From NCBI GenBank assembly GCA_963931865.1, contig OZ007513.1:10565467-10629466 (forward strand): a stretch of DNA of 64,000 nt, in the 5' to 3' direction. The notes beneath the pieces are model-generated. The model was not told where the DNA came from. It searched no databases and saw nothing but the letters and a program-made list of their open reading frames with translations. The position numbers and the translations under genes were made by a program. Below, piece by piece: positions 20,570-35,500 of the stretch (its first letter is position 1; every line of letters starts with the position of its first letter). The stretch is from Axinella damicornis (lineage: Eukaryota; Porifera; Demospongiae; Axinellida; Axinellidae).

Positions 20570-22038
20570 GATGTACAACTGGATGGGCACAGAGAGGGGG
20601 GAGATGCACAACTGGATGGGCACAGAGAGGGGGGAGATGCACAACTGGATGGGCACAGAGAGGGGGGAGATGCACAACTGGATGGGCACAGAGAGGGGGG
20701 AGATGCACAACTGGATGGGCAGAGAGAGGGGGGAGATGCACAACTGGATGGGCACAGAGAGGGAGGAGATGCACAACTGGATGGGCACAGAGAGGGGGGA
20801 GATGCACAACTGGATGGGCAGAGAGAGGGGGGATGCACAACTGGATGGGCACAGAGAGGGGGGAGATGCACAACTGGATGGGCACAGAGAGGGGGGAGAT
20901 GCACAACTGGATGGGCAGAGAGAGGGGGGAGATGCACAACTGGATTGGCACAGAGAGGGGGGAGATGCACAACTGGATGGGCAGAGAGAGGGGGGAGATG
21001 CACAACTGGATGGGCAGAGAGAGGGGGGAGATGCACAACTGGATTGGCACAGAGAGGGGGGAGATGCACAACTGGATGGGCAGAGAGAGGGGGGAGATGT
21101 ACAACTGGATGGGCACAGAGAGGGGGGAGATGCACAACTGGATGGGCACAGAGAGGGGGGAGATGCACAACTGGATGGGCAGAGAGAGGGGGGAGATGCA
21201 CAACTGGATGGGCACAGAGAGGGGGGAGATGCACAACTGGATGGGCACAGAGAGGGGGGAGATGCACAACTGGATGGGCACAGAGAGGGGGGAGATGCAC
21301 AACTGGATGGGCAGAGAGAGGGGGGAGATGCACAACTGGATGGGCACAGAGAGGGGGGAGATGCACAACTGGATGGGCACAGAGAGGGGGGAGATGCACA
21401 ACTGGATGGGCACAGAGAGGGGGGAGATGCACAACTGGATGGGCACAGAGAGGGGGGAGATGCACAACTGGATGGGCAGAGAGAGGGGGGAGATGCACAA
21501 CTGGATGGGCACAGAGAGGGGGGAGATGCACAACTGGATGGGCACAGAGAGGGGGGAGATGCACAACTGGATGGGCACAGAGAGGGGGGAGATGCACAAC
21601 TGGATGGGCAGAGAGAGGGGGGAGATGCACAACTGGATGGGCACAGAGAGGGGGGAGATGCACAACTGGATGGGCACAGAGAGGGGGGAGATGCACAACT
21701 GGATGGGCACAGAGAGGGGGGAGATGCACAACTGGATGGGCAGAGAGAGGGGGGAGATGCACAACTGGATTGGCACAGAGAGGGGGGAGATGCACAACTG
21801 GATGGGCACAGAGAGGGGGGAGATGCACAACTGGATGGGCACAGAGAGGGGGGAGATGCACAACTGGATGGGCACAGAGAGGGGGGAGATGCACAACTGG
21901 ATGGGCAGAGAGAGGGGGGAGATGCACAACTAGATGGGCACAGAGAGGGGGGAGATGCACAACTGGATGGGCACAGAGATGGGGGAGATGCACAACCGGA
22001 TGGGCACAGAGAGGGAGGAGATGCACAACTGTGTGTGT

Positions 22039-22084
<46 letters not shown>

Positions 22085-22350
22085 GATGCACAACTGGATG
22101 GGCACAGAGAGGGGGGAGATGCACAACTGGATGGGCACAGAGAGGGGGGAGATGCACAACTGGATGGGCACAGAGAGGGGTGAGATGCACAACTGGATGG
22201 GCACAGAGAGGGGGGAGATGCACAACTGGATGGGCACAGAGAGGGGGGAGATGCACAACTGGATGGGCACAGAGAGGGAGGAGATGCACAACTGGGTGGG
22301 CACAGAGAGGGGGGAGATGCACAACTGGGTGGGCACAGAGAGGGGGAAGA
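20570..22350. repeat. 33-bp minisatellite, about 52 units
   Basis: The unit is ATGCACAACTGGATGGGCAC + AGAGAGGGGGGAG. Because 33 is divisible by three, every frame without a stop in the unit stays open. This explains the 300-650-residue ORFs on both strands (repeats of MHNWMGTERGE or LCISPLSVPIQ); none has other coding features. Units alternate between GGGCACAGAG and GGGCAGAGAG types, often in a 4-unit pattern. A (GT)n plus 31-G tract interrupts it at 22030-22083. A shorter sister array lies at 51137-51830. Confidence 0.95.
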
Positions 22351-22586
22351 TGCACAACTGGAAGGACTGGGAGGTTCTGACATGTGACTACGTCTTCAGA
22401 GGGAAGGAAAACATCTCGACACTTCATTCACTAAGCAAAGCTTGAACCATAAACTTCAAACTGGCTTTACTAAACACAAAACTAGTAAAATGTTTACGGA
22501 CAACATGTGTACGTAGTTGAGTTATTCTACAAGATGCTCACCATAAGGTGTTTAAACGAGTACGTAGAACTTACTTATGTAGGAAC

Positions 22587-22589
<3 letters not shown>

Positions 22590-22620
<31 letters not shown>
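22590..22620. repeat. Poly(G) tract, 31 nt
   Basis: Counterpart of the poly(C) at 15614-15648 in U1. Confidence 0.9.
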
Positions 22621-22621
<1 letters not shown>

Positions 22622-23495
22622 GTTTACTCGAATGGCGTGTAATAACGAGACACTATGGTAACTTTTGCAGCATCAGCCAAGCCTGACCTACTACCAATTA
22701 TACCGAAGGACACCAACAGCATACTTAAGGTTACAGGCAGCCATGTATACCATGCAATAACAATAACTACCTTCATGCAGCCCATGCCAATTCTTACTCC
22801 GCCTAGTACAAAGTCGGTGCTGGATTCGAACCCCATTCAGATCCGCCTATGACCAACTTCTTGAAAGACAAACTTCCTGCTGAGGTATGGCTGCCTGGAC
22901 ACTGAACCTCCTCCACGAATGCATTTATAAAGTCTGAGTGCATGCGACAAACCTTTCTCGTTGGGTGCTCAATTACACCATAAGCTTCAGGATGCAGCCA
23001 GAAGACGTGAATGTCAAGTGCGAGAGCTATAATAGTTATTCGCCGCACATCTCTGGCTAGAGGCCAAAGTACACTGTGTTCAACAAAGGGTGTGGTGACA
23101 ACTCACTTCACTAACTGTGAGAAACAGACTACACTGTCTCCCAAACCCAGCTCTCGCACTAGATATGTATATGTTATTAGCAGTGATATAAATGCATCTC
23201 AATTGCATGTACCTTTTTGAGACAAAAGATGCCCCATGTGTGGATAAGGAACATACAGTAGAAATGCATTGAAAATGAATGGAGTGGAAAGAAAGGGACG
23301 AAACTGGACATAGGGTAGACATAGACGGACGAAATCGGAGGTGAATGTAGGTGATAGACACAGGAAGTGGGAGGGGGATAAACAGGAAGTAAACATGGAA
23401 TGAAAATGGACAATGAGGAAGGGAAGGGACTGCAAAATGAGTGGGAAGTGAATGAACGTAGGCGATTGAGTAGGGGTTTGGGGGAAGCACCGATA

Positions 23496-23565
23496 CTAAA
23501 CTTCCCAGACAGGAAATGGGCCTGGTCTGCAACTATATCCCTCAAATTCGCACATGCAGGAATCG
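23496..23565 (-). CDS. NLR-B putative terminal exon 12
   Basis: Acceptor CATCATTTCAG. A one-base codon completion is followed by 22 residues (starting DSCMCEFEGYSC, ending VWEV) and TAG at 23498-23496. It is shared with U1 and U3. Confidence 0.4.
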
Positions 23566-26500
23566 CTGAAATGATGCGCAGCTTCACTAATTAGACTTTA
23601 CTATGATCAACGGGTACCTGTAACCATAATGGTAAGGTTATTTTAACATGTCCCTTCAGGGCATAATTGTTTGGTGATAGTTTGGTTGCCATGGTAGCAG
23701 CTATTTGGCTCCTGCTATGTGCAGTTTCTGTCAGTTCTCAGTCACTTCATGCAAACCATCACCACACTACTTTGCTGTTGTCGCTGTGTGCTTCCTTCAA
23801 CTGGTGTATGCAGTGCATTGTCCAGTTACTTGGAATACTCAATCATATAATGACTTACCGTAGTGTCTTTAGAGACTTCACTGTTGTGATTATTTCAGAA
23901 ATGCTGTTGACACTGGCATCAGTGAGATAGTTATTCACGAGGCTGGATGGGAGAGGAAGAACATCATTCTAAGTCCAAGCAATAGCTGAAGTGTGTCAGT
24001 GTACTATGTACAATAGGGACTACTGCATGAATTGTGCTGCTGGATTATGATCTGCCATAATATAGTCGTACTGTGGATTGTGGGGGCCCCGACGGTTAAA
24101 GGTACCCTAACGGTAAAGGTATAATGCTACCTTAATATGAAGACAATAAAAATTACATGCGCTATTCATCACAAAAACTAAAAACTTCATCTGTAGACGT
24201 AGGTATTAATATGTACAAATACATTCTAATAATATTATTGTTGTACATATTCTGGGCATGTCCCTCCTAAACATAGCAGCAGCTCCATTGCCCAGACCCT
24301 CTGTCCTCTCTTGAGGGTCTGGGCATGAGACTAATACTACCCACATCACTTCACTACATATCTAATATGCATGTGGTAGCACTAATCACTTCTACAGATG
24401 TCCCAGGAAAGGTAGTACAGGCCATTGATGCTGATAAGTTGAATCTGACGAATTTGCAGGATACCGTAGAGACCAGTTAATAGGCACATACAGCTACTAA
24501 GCGCATAATTTTTAATAAGCGCATACTTCCTTCCTGTCCTTACGTATCAATTAATTAGCACACACGCCTAAAACAATGCTGACGTGTCGATTTGTGCTCG
24601 CGAGTTAGGGAGACACTAAGACGGATAATGCAGAAGCACCTGGCACCCTTAAAGTTACGCTGGATAGGGAACACTTACATGACAACTCGGACGTAGCCTA
24701 CTACCACCTCTCCGTTCGAAAGGTAGCTACGCACTTAGTCTGGTGAAGCCAAACCGAGCGCAATAGCGCGAGGGTCTGGTCTGAAGCCTACAGTCGATTG
24801 CAGTTGCATTTGAGCACTGTGTATTGCGTGGATTATCTCTGCAAATATGACACTCACGCGAAGTGCCTGCATGGCTTCCAGACTCTTGTGTATTCCAGGC
24901 CGTGTCATTTCGGTGAAGCTCCACCCACAGAAAGTTCTTGCCGCACATGGTCATGCAATACGCAATGTTCAAACACAATGGAAATCGACTGTATCTCAAG
25001 TCATTTAGGCTAGGTTACTTCGTGAATACATTTGCACTTTGTGAATACATGCAGCCCACTCAGTTCAAACCACAGGAAGTAATGGGTAGTGATTGCCTAT
25101 TCTCCAATCAGATTCGAGCTGCAATATTTGTGCAGCAGGTACAAAATCTGAGATAGGCTTCAGACCAGACCCTCGCTCGCTCTTACGCGCTCGGTCTGGC
25201 TTCGCCAGACTAGCACACACTGTGGCAAAATGGACGCGGTGACATTGCACACCACTCTTGCATATACACAGCATCTTCGTCAGCTTGCCGTGATCAGGAT
25301 CTGTTGCCGCTAATAAGCATATACTCATAATAAGCGCATACTTTCTTGCTGCTGTATGCGATAAGCGCATGCGCCTATTAACCAGTCTCTACGGTATGGT
25401 CTTTTTGTCCAATTCGGTAACACGTTTGCGTCAATATAAAGTTTTCCCCACAGGCTATTAAATGCATGGGAATTAGTAATATAAGGTGCTATTATCACTA
25501 AATCTACGTTAGGATATCACCCACAGCATTCGTACATGTGGTTGTTGTATTATCACTTATGGAAGGATTCAGACCAGTGGACCACTTCATGCTTACTCAA
25601 GGCTTTGAAGCTCTCTGCACTCCTGCAGGCCTCTTGAAACAGCAGCACACCCCTCATCACCAATACTGTTCCAAGAAAGGCTGTAAAATAAACATAATAG
25701 ACTCGTAGTGATTATTGTCACAGTAATGTTCACGCTATTATTGGCCAGACAATGTGACCTTAATTGCAAGCTACAACACATCAACAACTTCCTGATCTGT
25801 ATTCCTGTTGCTCTATAGTATCTCCAAACTATGGCGCCATTTCAGCTGACCAGTCTGCCTGACACAATGAAGTCATTAGTCATGAAAGATGACCTGATAG
25901 TCACTAGTTTCACAAAGTAGTGTTGTGCTAAATAATTACTGTAAGTCACTATGAGGTCTCAGATCGACTGTTTTCTTATGGTACTTGGGGTAAGTCTGTG
26001 ATGATCATACAGTGGTGTAGACCACAAAGGACCGACCCTGGCCTCAATCTTAAATGGTTTATCATCCGCAATGGATGAGTGAACCTGACCACACATAAAC
26101 ACAGCCACAAGGTTTGCAGAACAGAGTGTTACATTCTATCATCAAGTCCCCTCCTCTAACCTCATTTGCTGACTCGTGACAGAAACTCTTTCTTCCAGTT
26201 CCCAAGAATATGACTCAAAGTGTACTGCCACACACACAATGAAGGCAGCCAATCATCAACAATAAGTGTTCAACAGGAGGGCATATCACAAAATGTGGGA
26301 GCCAAGTTCATAAAAATAAGTGCAGGGATGGGATTATTTGGTCTAGGAGACAATATGTAGCTAATATGGAACCATTGACGTTGATTATGGCAGAAACAGG
26401 CTTCAATCTCAGATATTACAGCTCCAATTGTTACACTTCCAGTCGGGGATTAACATTCCTTCACATTTGAGTACTTAATGCAGTGATTCTGACTATACCA

Positions 26501-29500
26501 CCATGACCACAGTTGTCCACTGACCATTTTTCCAAAACATCACATTGGTATTGGAGTTGTGATTCTGGTCTTTCTGTTGGCCACCATTGCTCACTTCAAC
26601 CACCCTCAGTGGTATGTGATGTCATGCATGTGCACATTAAATGGGGTAAGCCATAATACAAGCTGGTGGGCACAATCCGAATCCATAAATGGATAGTACA
26701 GTAAGTACAAACGTTGCAATGAGGTGATTGCAATCATGTCACAATTTCATTTGTACAGATGAAATATTATACGTATTACCAATCATCAGGAACAAAAAAC
26801 ACTGTGGTTGCAAAACAATTTTCTTAACTTCATGCTCACCTGAGATGTTGTAGCTGTCTGCATTCTTTCAGAGCTTGTGAAAGAGTGGCACACACTTCAG
26901 CACCAATGTGATTACCGCTAAGGCTGGGAAAGAGACATAATACTCAGTCAATACGATGTCGTCAGCACATCTAACAGGCACAGGTGACTATATATGGACT
27001 CCATGCAAGTATAACTAAGGACAGGTACACTTTAGAGTGTGTGATGATCATATTGTAATGCACGGTTCTACCGCAATGACTAATAATTCGAACAAAATTA
27101 AATTTCTGGTGTTCAAATTAATTTTATAGAACATGTCGTTTATTTTCCGAGAAAGGTGACAGACTGAAGCCAGCCGTTGTCAACAAGAGCACCAGACCAA
27201 CAGGCCAGAGAGTGGTTGCGACCAGAGACGGTGCTGCAAGAGAGATTGAGAGCAGCTGACAGATCAGGGCTATGGATGCCGAAGGAGTACAGGTGAGAGC
27301 ATGTTCGGCAAACAGGGCAGAAACAGGAAATTACAACACAGACAAATGAGTGAGCGACAACACTGAGCACTGCGGCACAAACACAACAGCATGTGGGAGG
27401 CACTGTTCAATGCCGGGATGCCGAGGCTGATCACTCAGAGGGATCACAGAGTGTGATATCGAGATGTGTACGTACCTGTTGCTGAATGAACTGCTCTGGA
27501 TGCATGTATGCATTGTATCTGTTGTGCATTTTCTGGCAATACTGTTGTGGGCCGTGCATGCATGTGACTGCTCAAATCAAACGTAGGTGTTCAAACTTCT
27601 CTTGGTAAAGGGGAGTGTTTGAATTAATAGAGTTCGATTTATTAGAGTCATTACGGTAGTTACCAATAGTGATGTATTGTTGCTAAGTAATTACTAACCA
27701 AGACTGCACATTGAATCATACTATTCCAAACTACTCTAGAGATTATGTAGCTTTCCAGAATGAGAATGATCAAAAATCCAGTCTCGTCATCTTCTTTCAC
27801 TTGTAAGCAAGCAGCATAGATTACCAACTAAGGCAATTAATATTGTTTCCATTGTACTACATTTGTATTTGTTTTGGGTCTGTTTCTTGGAAAGTGTCAA
27901 CTTCAGTGCAGCTTACTCACCTATGATTCATGAACACACGTTAATTAACACACGTGCACCATTTGCTGAGTCAGCAGTCTTGATTTCGGATAGATGAGTC
28001 ATGTTCATGCATTACCAACTACTGTTTAAGACGACGGCTAAGCGTATGGATTGATTGGTAAGCATATGGACTTATTGGTGAATGTACGTATGGAGTTGTT
28101 GGTGAGCACATGACGTATGCAGCTGACGTAGGGTATGTACTTAGTTAAATTACTACTTCAGATTAGTAATGAGTAGAACGGTTATAAACTCAAAAATGGT
28201 AATGGACAGGTAGCAAGTGTGTTCCTTTCTGCTGACCATATCAAGACAGTCACTCCTTACATACGTGCACTGCCACTTTTGTGTTGGAATCAGACATAAC
28301 TCAACTGCTACTCTTAATAATGTTCATTAAGAAATTCACCATCACCAACCATCTTCTAAAGTGTGCTCACTTCCCATGCCGATGTAATGAATTAGGCATC
28401 ACTGTCTACTTATCCGTATACGATGCTCCAGCAGAATTTTGCAACAAAATAGGGGTGCACATGTAGTACAGCACTTATCTGACGTGCTGTTTACAGAATG
28501 CAGACTGAATGTGCTGATATGTTGGGCATACTATAACAGTTCTCTTGCATAATAACCTGTAGCTATGTGGCAATAGCACTCCCTAAGATAGGGTGAAGTT
28601 ACAAGCCTGTGATATCGGACTTCCTCTCGGCCAGTAGGCATGGATGGTACTATCATCAACACTCCAGATGTTTGCTGGTGCAGATTCAATTGCAGAAACA
28701 TAGCAGAATTCTCTCTAAAACAAATGGTTGCAACAAAAGTATACTGTTGAACACACATGCATAAAACACAAACTCACTTAATGCTCCGCACCCTGGGACA
28801 GAGTTTGAACAGTTCAGCAATCACATGAGCATCAGCTTCAGGAAACTGAGGCAGAGACTGCCTCATGAATTTCAGAGGGGTGGTTCTGCAAACAAAGGAG
28901 ATTTATAAATTCTCTTTAAAACGATAACAAGCTTGGCAGGTTTGCCTAATCAAAACACACTCAAATATTGCTAAGATACATAATTGCTGTGATTCCACAT
29001 AATTACAAGTAATAAAAACATTTAAAATGTAACAGGATGTAGGGATACCAGAACCGCAAAAAGTAAGGAAACAAGGTAGGGATGATCACACAAAACAGTG
29101 AAGTATACAACCCCCTACAGAGATCTTTTTCCATAATACGTGTATAATGAAAAAAGATATGTAGGGGGATTGTATACTTCACTGTTTTGTGTGATCATCC
29201 CTACCTTGTTTCCTTACTTTTTGCGGTTCTGGTATCCCTACATCCTGTTACATTTTAAATGTTTTTATTACTTGTTTATGTCAATTTTTTTTAGCAGCAG
29301 GCGCATGCATACTGGACTCTGGCATTTACACTGCCAGCAATGGCTGAAGAATCAGACCCAAGCATCTCAAAAGCCAACCCTTTTCTGGATGGATACTAAG
29401 CCAGTGCTCCCTGAGCTGAAGTAGTGTAGGTAAAATAGCTATACCAGATAGTAGTAGCGACACATTGTTGAGTCTTTAGATAGGCATTCACCCCTCTCAC

Positions 29501-32500
29501 AGAACACAGTCTAGTAACATAATATAATATTATAGCACAGAGAATTTACCTCAGTCTAGTTACGGTAACACAACAGCGCAAGGCACTTCTAATTCAGCGA
29601 TCTTGAATAATAATTACGTAGCGTTGCTAAGTGATCGTTTAAGTGCGCATGCGTACAAACATGAAAATGGCGTGACAAATGAAGCCATAGTTATTGAGTG
29701 GGCAGCTGTAGCCGCCTGGTGAAGACTTGGAGGTTGCCAAAAAGCGATGGGCTGCTGCACTGCTCGGTGTAAAATGCTGCTGTTTCGTGCGAAAACCATC
29801 ATGAGGGATTGAGGCGACGTTGAGCTAGCCCGTCTGAAAGAAGAAAGAAGAAAGAAAGAAGAAAGAAAAACAATTTGCCCGTTTTGCGAGTACCTGGTGC
29901 GGTACTTTCGCGACGGTTTTTCGCGACGCGAGGAGTCTTGTTGGTCATGAAAACACTCGAAGATGAACGGTATGTGGTTATAAAGGCTTATAAGTGTACC
30001 GTTTCTGAGATTTGGAGAGATTCTTTTGTATTAGCATATATTGCGTGTACGTCGTATCAATCAGTTGTACAGGTTGGCACATAATATGTAGGGATCGGCA
30101 GATACGTATTCGATAATCATGATAACTGTGACATTCAAACTGGCAAGAATTGCTATCATGAGTGCATTCAACATCAAAAATTGTCTAAGAATGTAGCAAA
30201 GTCATTGGCCATTATGGTGGTTTCCTCCTTGAAAATTTCATTACAGCAAATTTGTGATAATCGTGGTATTTGCCAAGCCTTGTTCCCAAGCCCACATGGA
30301 AGCAGAAGAGTGGCAAAACACGGCAATCATTCATCACTTGAGTGATGTCAGGTGGACGTTGGGGGGGGGGGGGGGGGGGGGGGGGTAAATTACAAACACT
30401 GGCTGAGCAGAGTTGTCTACAGCGCCTATAGAGTCTGGACTAGCGGTGTAAAGGGCTCTAACCTACGTAGCCAACTGGACGATGAAGTGATCCATAAGCA
30501 GGGTATAGGCCTGGGGACGAGGCTTGTAATTGCCTGGCCATTGGGTATTGCCTATCCCTATACCACTGACATTTCTTCATATCATGGTCAGAATTTTATG
30601 TGCTCAGTGAACAGAAAGTCGAGCAAAGGAACAAACACGCAGACAAGCCATAAAATGATATTGTCGGCAAAGGGGCACAGGGGCCACACACTTTTACTGA
30701 TCGATGTGACCATTACACACAAACTGAAGCTACTAGACCATCAAGTTCTGTAGCCACGTAGAACCGCATCCAAGACTATTCAGAAAGCCTCAAAGTTTGA
30801 TTGATCTGAGTTGCATGCACCGATGCCTTTTGAACAGGAAGTGTGATGAGGCAAGTTCAAGACATGTCCGCGGTGTTATACACTGGATGGCTTTTGAGAT
30901 ACAGCTGTTGTTCTTGATGTCTTCTACTGGCTTTTCTAAACATGTTGCTTTACAGGATGGGGTCAGGGAAACAGCTTGATCTTGAGAACCATGCAATGTA
31001 GAACACCTGACACACACCATTGTGCTGCTGAGGACTTGCACAGTCCACCGATTTCCATACCATAGCAGACAGAAAGCCGTCGGAGGTGTCCATACTCAAA
31101 ACACAGCAAAATCAATTGTCAAATTAGAGAGTGAGACCTGGTCAACATGACACTGTCAGTGTCTGAGGCACCTACGACAACTAAAACCAGGTGTTCAGTA
31201 GAAAGGTCTTGAAGCTTCCCATTGCTGAAAAAACCTGCCGGAGTTGCTTCAGAAAAGAAACAGGGAGTGTTGTCCACCTGAACATACATAGTGGTGTCCG
31301 AATTTTACTTCAGACATACATGCACAAGTTGCAATGGTCTCACTGTGAAAAGGTTGCTGTTATGAAGTACTTACATGTTCGGAAAATTAAAAACATAGGT
31401 ATCAGATGTCTGCACAGAAAGTAGTGTGGTTCTTCTCTTCCCCTTAAAGATTCTACAGAAAGGCAATAGAACAAATTGCTAATTGGAGGAGATTTTACAC
31501 TGCTGTTCGTTAGATCAACCCATTCACTGCCATAGGCACATAACGTGTCCCAAAATCAGATTTATAAACTGGTAACTAGCTTCATTATTGATTCAAGCAA
31601 TTGAGTTTTCTACTAATAAAGTACGAATGTACTAATTTTCCTTGATTTATGGAACATCTACACGTTTCTTGATCATGTGTAAGTCTTCATTGAAATGCTA
31701 AATAATCAGGTGGTGGTGAGGGTCTTCTTTCCTTATGAAAAGAAAAATGGTGACAGTAATTACAACTGTGTATGTGTATTACAACTGACTGTGTGACAAC
31801 TCCTACGAACTGAATGCTCATTACTCACAGCTAGTGGTATTGATGACAATGACTTCATCAGTACAATACCTGACAGTAGTTCCTTTGGCAAACTCCTTTG
31901 ACACTTCAAGATCAAGATTGGTACCAGAACACCTGGTAATGAGTGCAATGAAAGTTGAACATGTATGCAAATATGTGATCAAATAGTCCTCGTCAAAAAG
32001 CATATTGAAGCTGTTCAATACAAGCACTTGCCAGCGCAAAATGACCTTCAACACCAATCCAAAACATCAACTGGGAATATCGCATAGGCATGGAGTGTGA
32101 GAGAGACCAACTGGATTGCAACATGTGCTCAATCTGTGTAACCTACATTTCAGTTATGCAAAGAATGGTGGAGGGCCTGGTGTAATTACTCACGTGTATG
32201 GACTTATTGAGCATAGCTGCATTGATACATTATTTCTGATATCCGTAGGATCTGCCTCTTCATAACTGCGATTGCCATTAAATTAGTAGGGCCTGCCCGC
32301 TTCAGTTGGTTTGCGAAATTGCAGTAGACACAAAAATACGCTGTTCATGATGAGGAAACTTTTGTCAGGCATAAAAATACACCGTTCGCACTCAAAGAGT
32401 TAATATTTGTCACAGCCATACCTCAGCACGTATAAAATTGAAATTCAACGAACCCTCAAGGAACTGCATACCATGAACAGTCAAACTGCTTGATGGACGA

Positions 32501-35500
32501 TCATGACAACAAAGACGGAGGCCACTCGTGGACCAACCTATTGATTGGCTAGAGGAACAGGCGAACCATGAACAGTCTATCTCTTCAGTGGCGACAACAA
32601 AGACGGGGACCGCTCGTATTCAGTGGCGAGTGAGCACTACCACTGTATGGGAACAAAAATTCATCTGTCGATGCCTTTAATTCTTGCATTGATGCCTGCC
32701 TCTCAGTTTGAGTCCTGCAAGTCAATCGTCACATGGAGCTGCATGCATACATGCAGCAATCTCCACACGGTATACGGGCACTTTGAAAATACTACAAGTG
32801 GTATACAGACAAACCTGATCATTTCTAATGTTGGTATGGCTTCCAGCAACTGAAGAATCCCTCCTCCACTTCTGATGACAACACTGTTTGTACTATTGTA
32901 GTGGACCAATGTACACGAGTCAATGCAAAAGTACACTTACAAAGAAGTCAGGACAGGTGAAAAACGGAAACTAAACAAAAATAGTCAAATCAGGTGAATC
33001 AGGGGTGTGTTTGTATACTTGTTGGGTCAATGACTGTAAACATTTGGTAAGCTAGGGGCTTCTGTGGTTGCCGAACCACTTGTTACACTCCGGGTAGGGG
33101 AAAAATTGTGCCGCATAAATAAATAAATAATTAATATTAATATAATATGTTTGAGTACTTAGGCCTAGCTTACAGAGATTCTGACTACACCGCCGCGATC
33201 GCTATCATGCACTGCAAAAAGTTGGTACAGAAACTCACCTTGGTGGTGGAGATGTGAGCGCTTTTGTCTCACCGTTGGCCGCCATTGTCCGAGCGCTCTC
33301 TCGACTTCCGGTGGCAGTACCGTTCTTAGGAAAGGCATACATATACTGAAACTCACCGTGCTGGCTAAGTGTGAGTGCTGTAATAATGTCTTTTATCCCA
33401 CAGCTGTAGACTTGCTCCATTGAAAATGTATGGAGAGCAACAGTGGAATATGGGGCCGTATTACACTCCCCGTATTCCACTCTTCCTGAGGGTATAAAGT
33501 TTACACTGATTGTGTTTTTTATGTAAACAGTACGTAGACATAGTGGCTGCACGTTCGAGTCACAGTATGCGTACAATGTATGATGTAGCGCTGGAACCAG
33601 GTACCGGTACCGGACTCAGAGAAATCGACGTTCGTGGTCAAAGGAGTTCTGTGCCTGGTAAGTCGCTCAAAGACGGTCCTAAAACGGCAGTGTCTTGCTG
33701 GTGTTCAAGCAAGAACGAGCGTTGCCAAGTACTACTAAAGCGACGAGTACTGGCGCCTTAGCGTCGGGGCTGGCAACTACAATAGCTGTAGAATAAATAC
33801 ATTATTTACCATGTACTGGGAAACATTACTCGTCTGTTGCCGTATTATCACTCGTGCCTGCGGCACTTGGGCAATACGGCAACAGACTCGTGATATTTCC
33901 CAGTACTCGGTAAATTTTTTATATATGTCTTCCTTTTGGTCGCCATTGCTCACAATCAACTTGAGAGTGGTTGCAACGTGGCATGTGCAGTAAGTAATTG
34001 GAACGAATTGCAATACTGCAAGTCGCAACTGGTTTGCAGCGCGGCTACAAGGAGTGCGGTTGCCCCTCGAACAACAACAACAACTACAAGTCAACAAGGT
34101 AGGAATGACAAAGCAATTAGGAATCAACCATCTTTTCTAAGCATTGTAATGAGAAAGTTGTAAGGGGGTTGTATACATGTCTGCTCTATCTGACATCCCT
34201 GTTTTTTTACATCTTGCCATATACTTCATTGCTATTTTCCAGACGTTAACAAGATGCGATCGCGTCCGCCTCAGCTGCTGCTCCCCGATCGCGTCCGCCT
34301 CACTTCAATTGCATCCGGGCAGCTGCTGGTCAGCCCAATTGTGTCCACTTCAGCTGCGGCTCACCGATTGCGTCCGCTCCGCTTTGCTCACCGATCACAT
34401 CAGCTGCCCTCAGATCACATCCTCTTCACCTGCTGCTGCCGGATTGTGCCCACTTGCAGTCTCAGCTGTTCTGAAAGGTTCCAGCCTTTGAATCCTCAAT
34501 GAGGATGGGTACACAGGAGGTCGAGACCTATAAGTGTGCTCCCCTTGCGTTCTCGTGCAATCTTTGAGAGTTCGAGGTTTGGATGTAGTACTAAAGTTGT
34601 GTCACTATAGTCAGTCCAGCCCTCGACTCGCGCCCACTACTGTCACGCACAGACATACATACATTAAAATCTTGATTATGATGGCACTCATCCAAGCCAG
34701 TCGAAAGAAGCAGAACAGGCTATGCCATTGGCATCATTTTGACCCCCACAACATTATCTAACGTCATAAGAGAATGTTTTCATCTGTCCATGTACAGCCA
34801 TCCGGATTATCGAGCACGTGGGTTGCTGATCAGTGTATACACAGCACGTGTGTGTCCAAATTCCTGGGTACTCTGAGGTACGTCCGCAAGTATTTGAACT
34901 GCTAGCATCATTCAATCAGCACCCTTGGTTTTGTAGCTTTTTTGGCCATGTCCTGCTATATAACCACTACAGTAAATTACCCTTGGCCATCCCTAAATAG
35001 ACAATGCTGCAGCCACATTCTCTGATACAGTGTGCTGCGAGTTGAATGCTGCGGGAACTCGGACTTCTATCAAAACTCACATCAAGGATCTCAAGGCTTT
35101 CAGGGAGGATAATGTCGCTGCAAATATCCCAGTAGAAGGTGGCCGAGAGCATCTGGGAAATCTGCAGAAAAAATACATACTTTTGAGGTGACTAGAATCA
35201 GGAATGGGGATGAAGGCTGTCAAATGAATTAACTCCAATCCAGTAAGCAGATGAGAGATTTGTAGAATGGAATTATGTAGAATATGTGACTCACACCACT
35301 GCATAGATGCTGTATGGGTATGTGTAGGTATGTACCAAAACAGAAATGAAGATGCTCTGGTTCACACTGATTCACAGACCGTTCCATGCAGCAGAACGCC
35401 AACTGTCGAAAATCTAACATCAATCATGTATGAGTAGTCTGGATTTTAGTTCCTTACTCCAAAGACTCCAAATTGGGAACTCGTCCAAGGAATGCGATGA

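Larger units (their letters stand above)
22361..31620 (-). repeat. Block U2: inverted copy of U1, contracted
   Basis: Reverse-complement match to U1 and direct match to U3. Compared with them it has lost six of the seven first-type LRR exons, two of the three second-type exons and most of the 13000-14200 intron, and it has gained an insertion at 29005-30045. It lies in the same orientation as, and downstream of, the NACHT exon of NLR-B. Confidence 0.85.

Noticed and set aside
20570..22350. CRISPR-like array
   Set aside because: Units are directly adjacent with no unique spacers, and the DNA is from an animal genome.
20443..22445. ORFs of 366-646 codons on both strands
   Set aside because: They are produced by the 33-bp minisatellite, whose period is divisible by three, and they exist in several frames at once.
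35229..35423. Possible LRR exon after ATTTTCGACAG
   Set aside because: The frame required by the neighbouring exons meets a TGA; only an incompatible phase is open.
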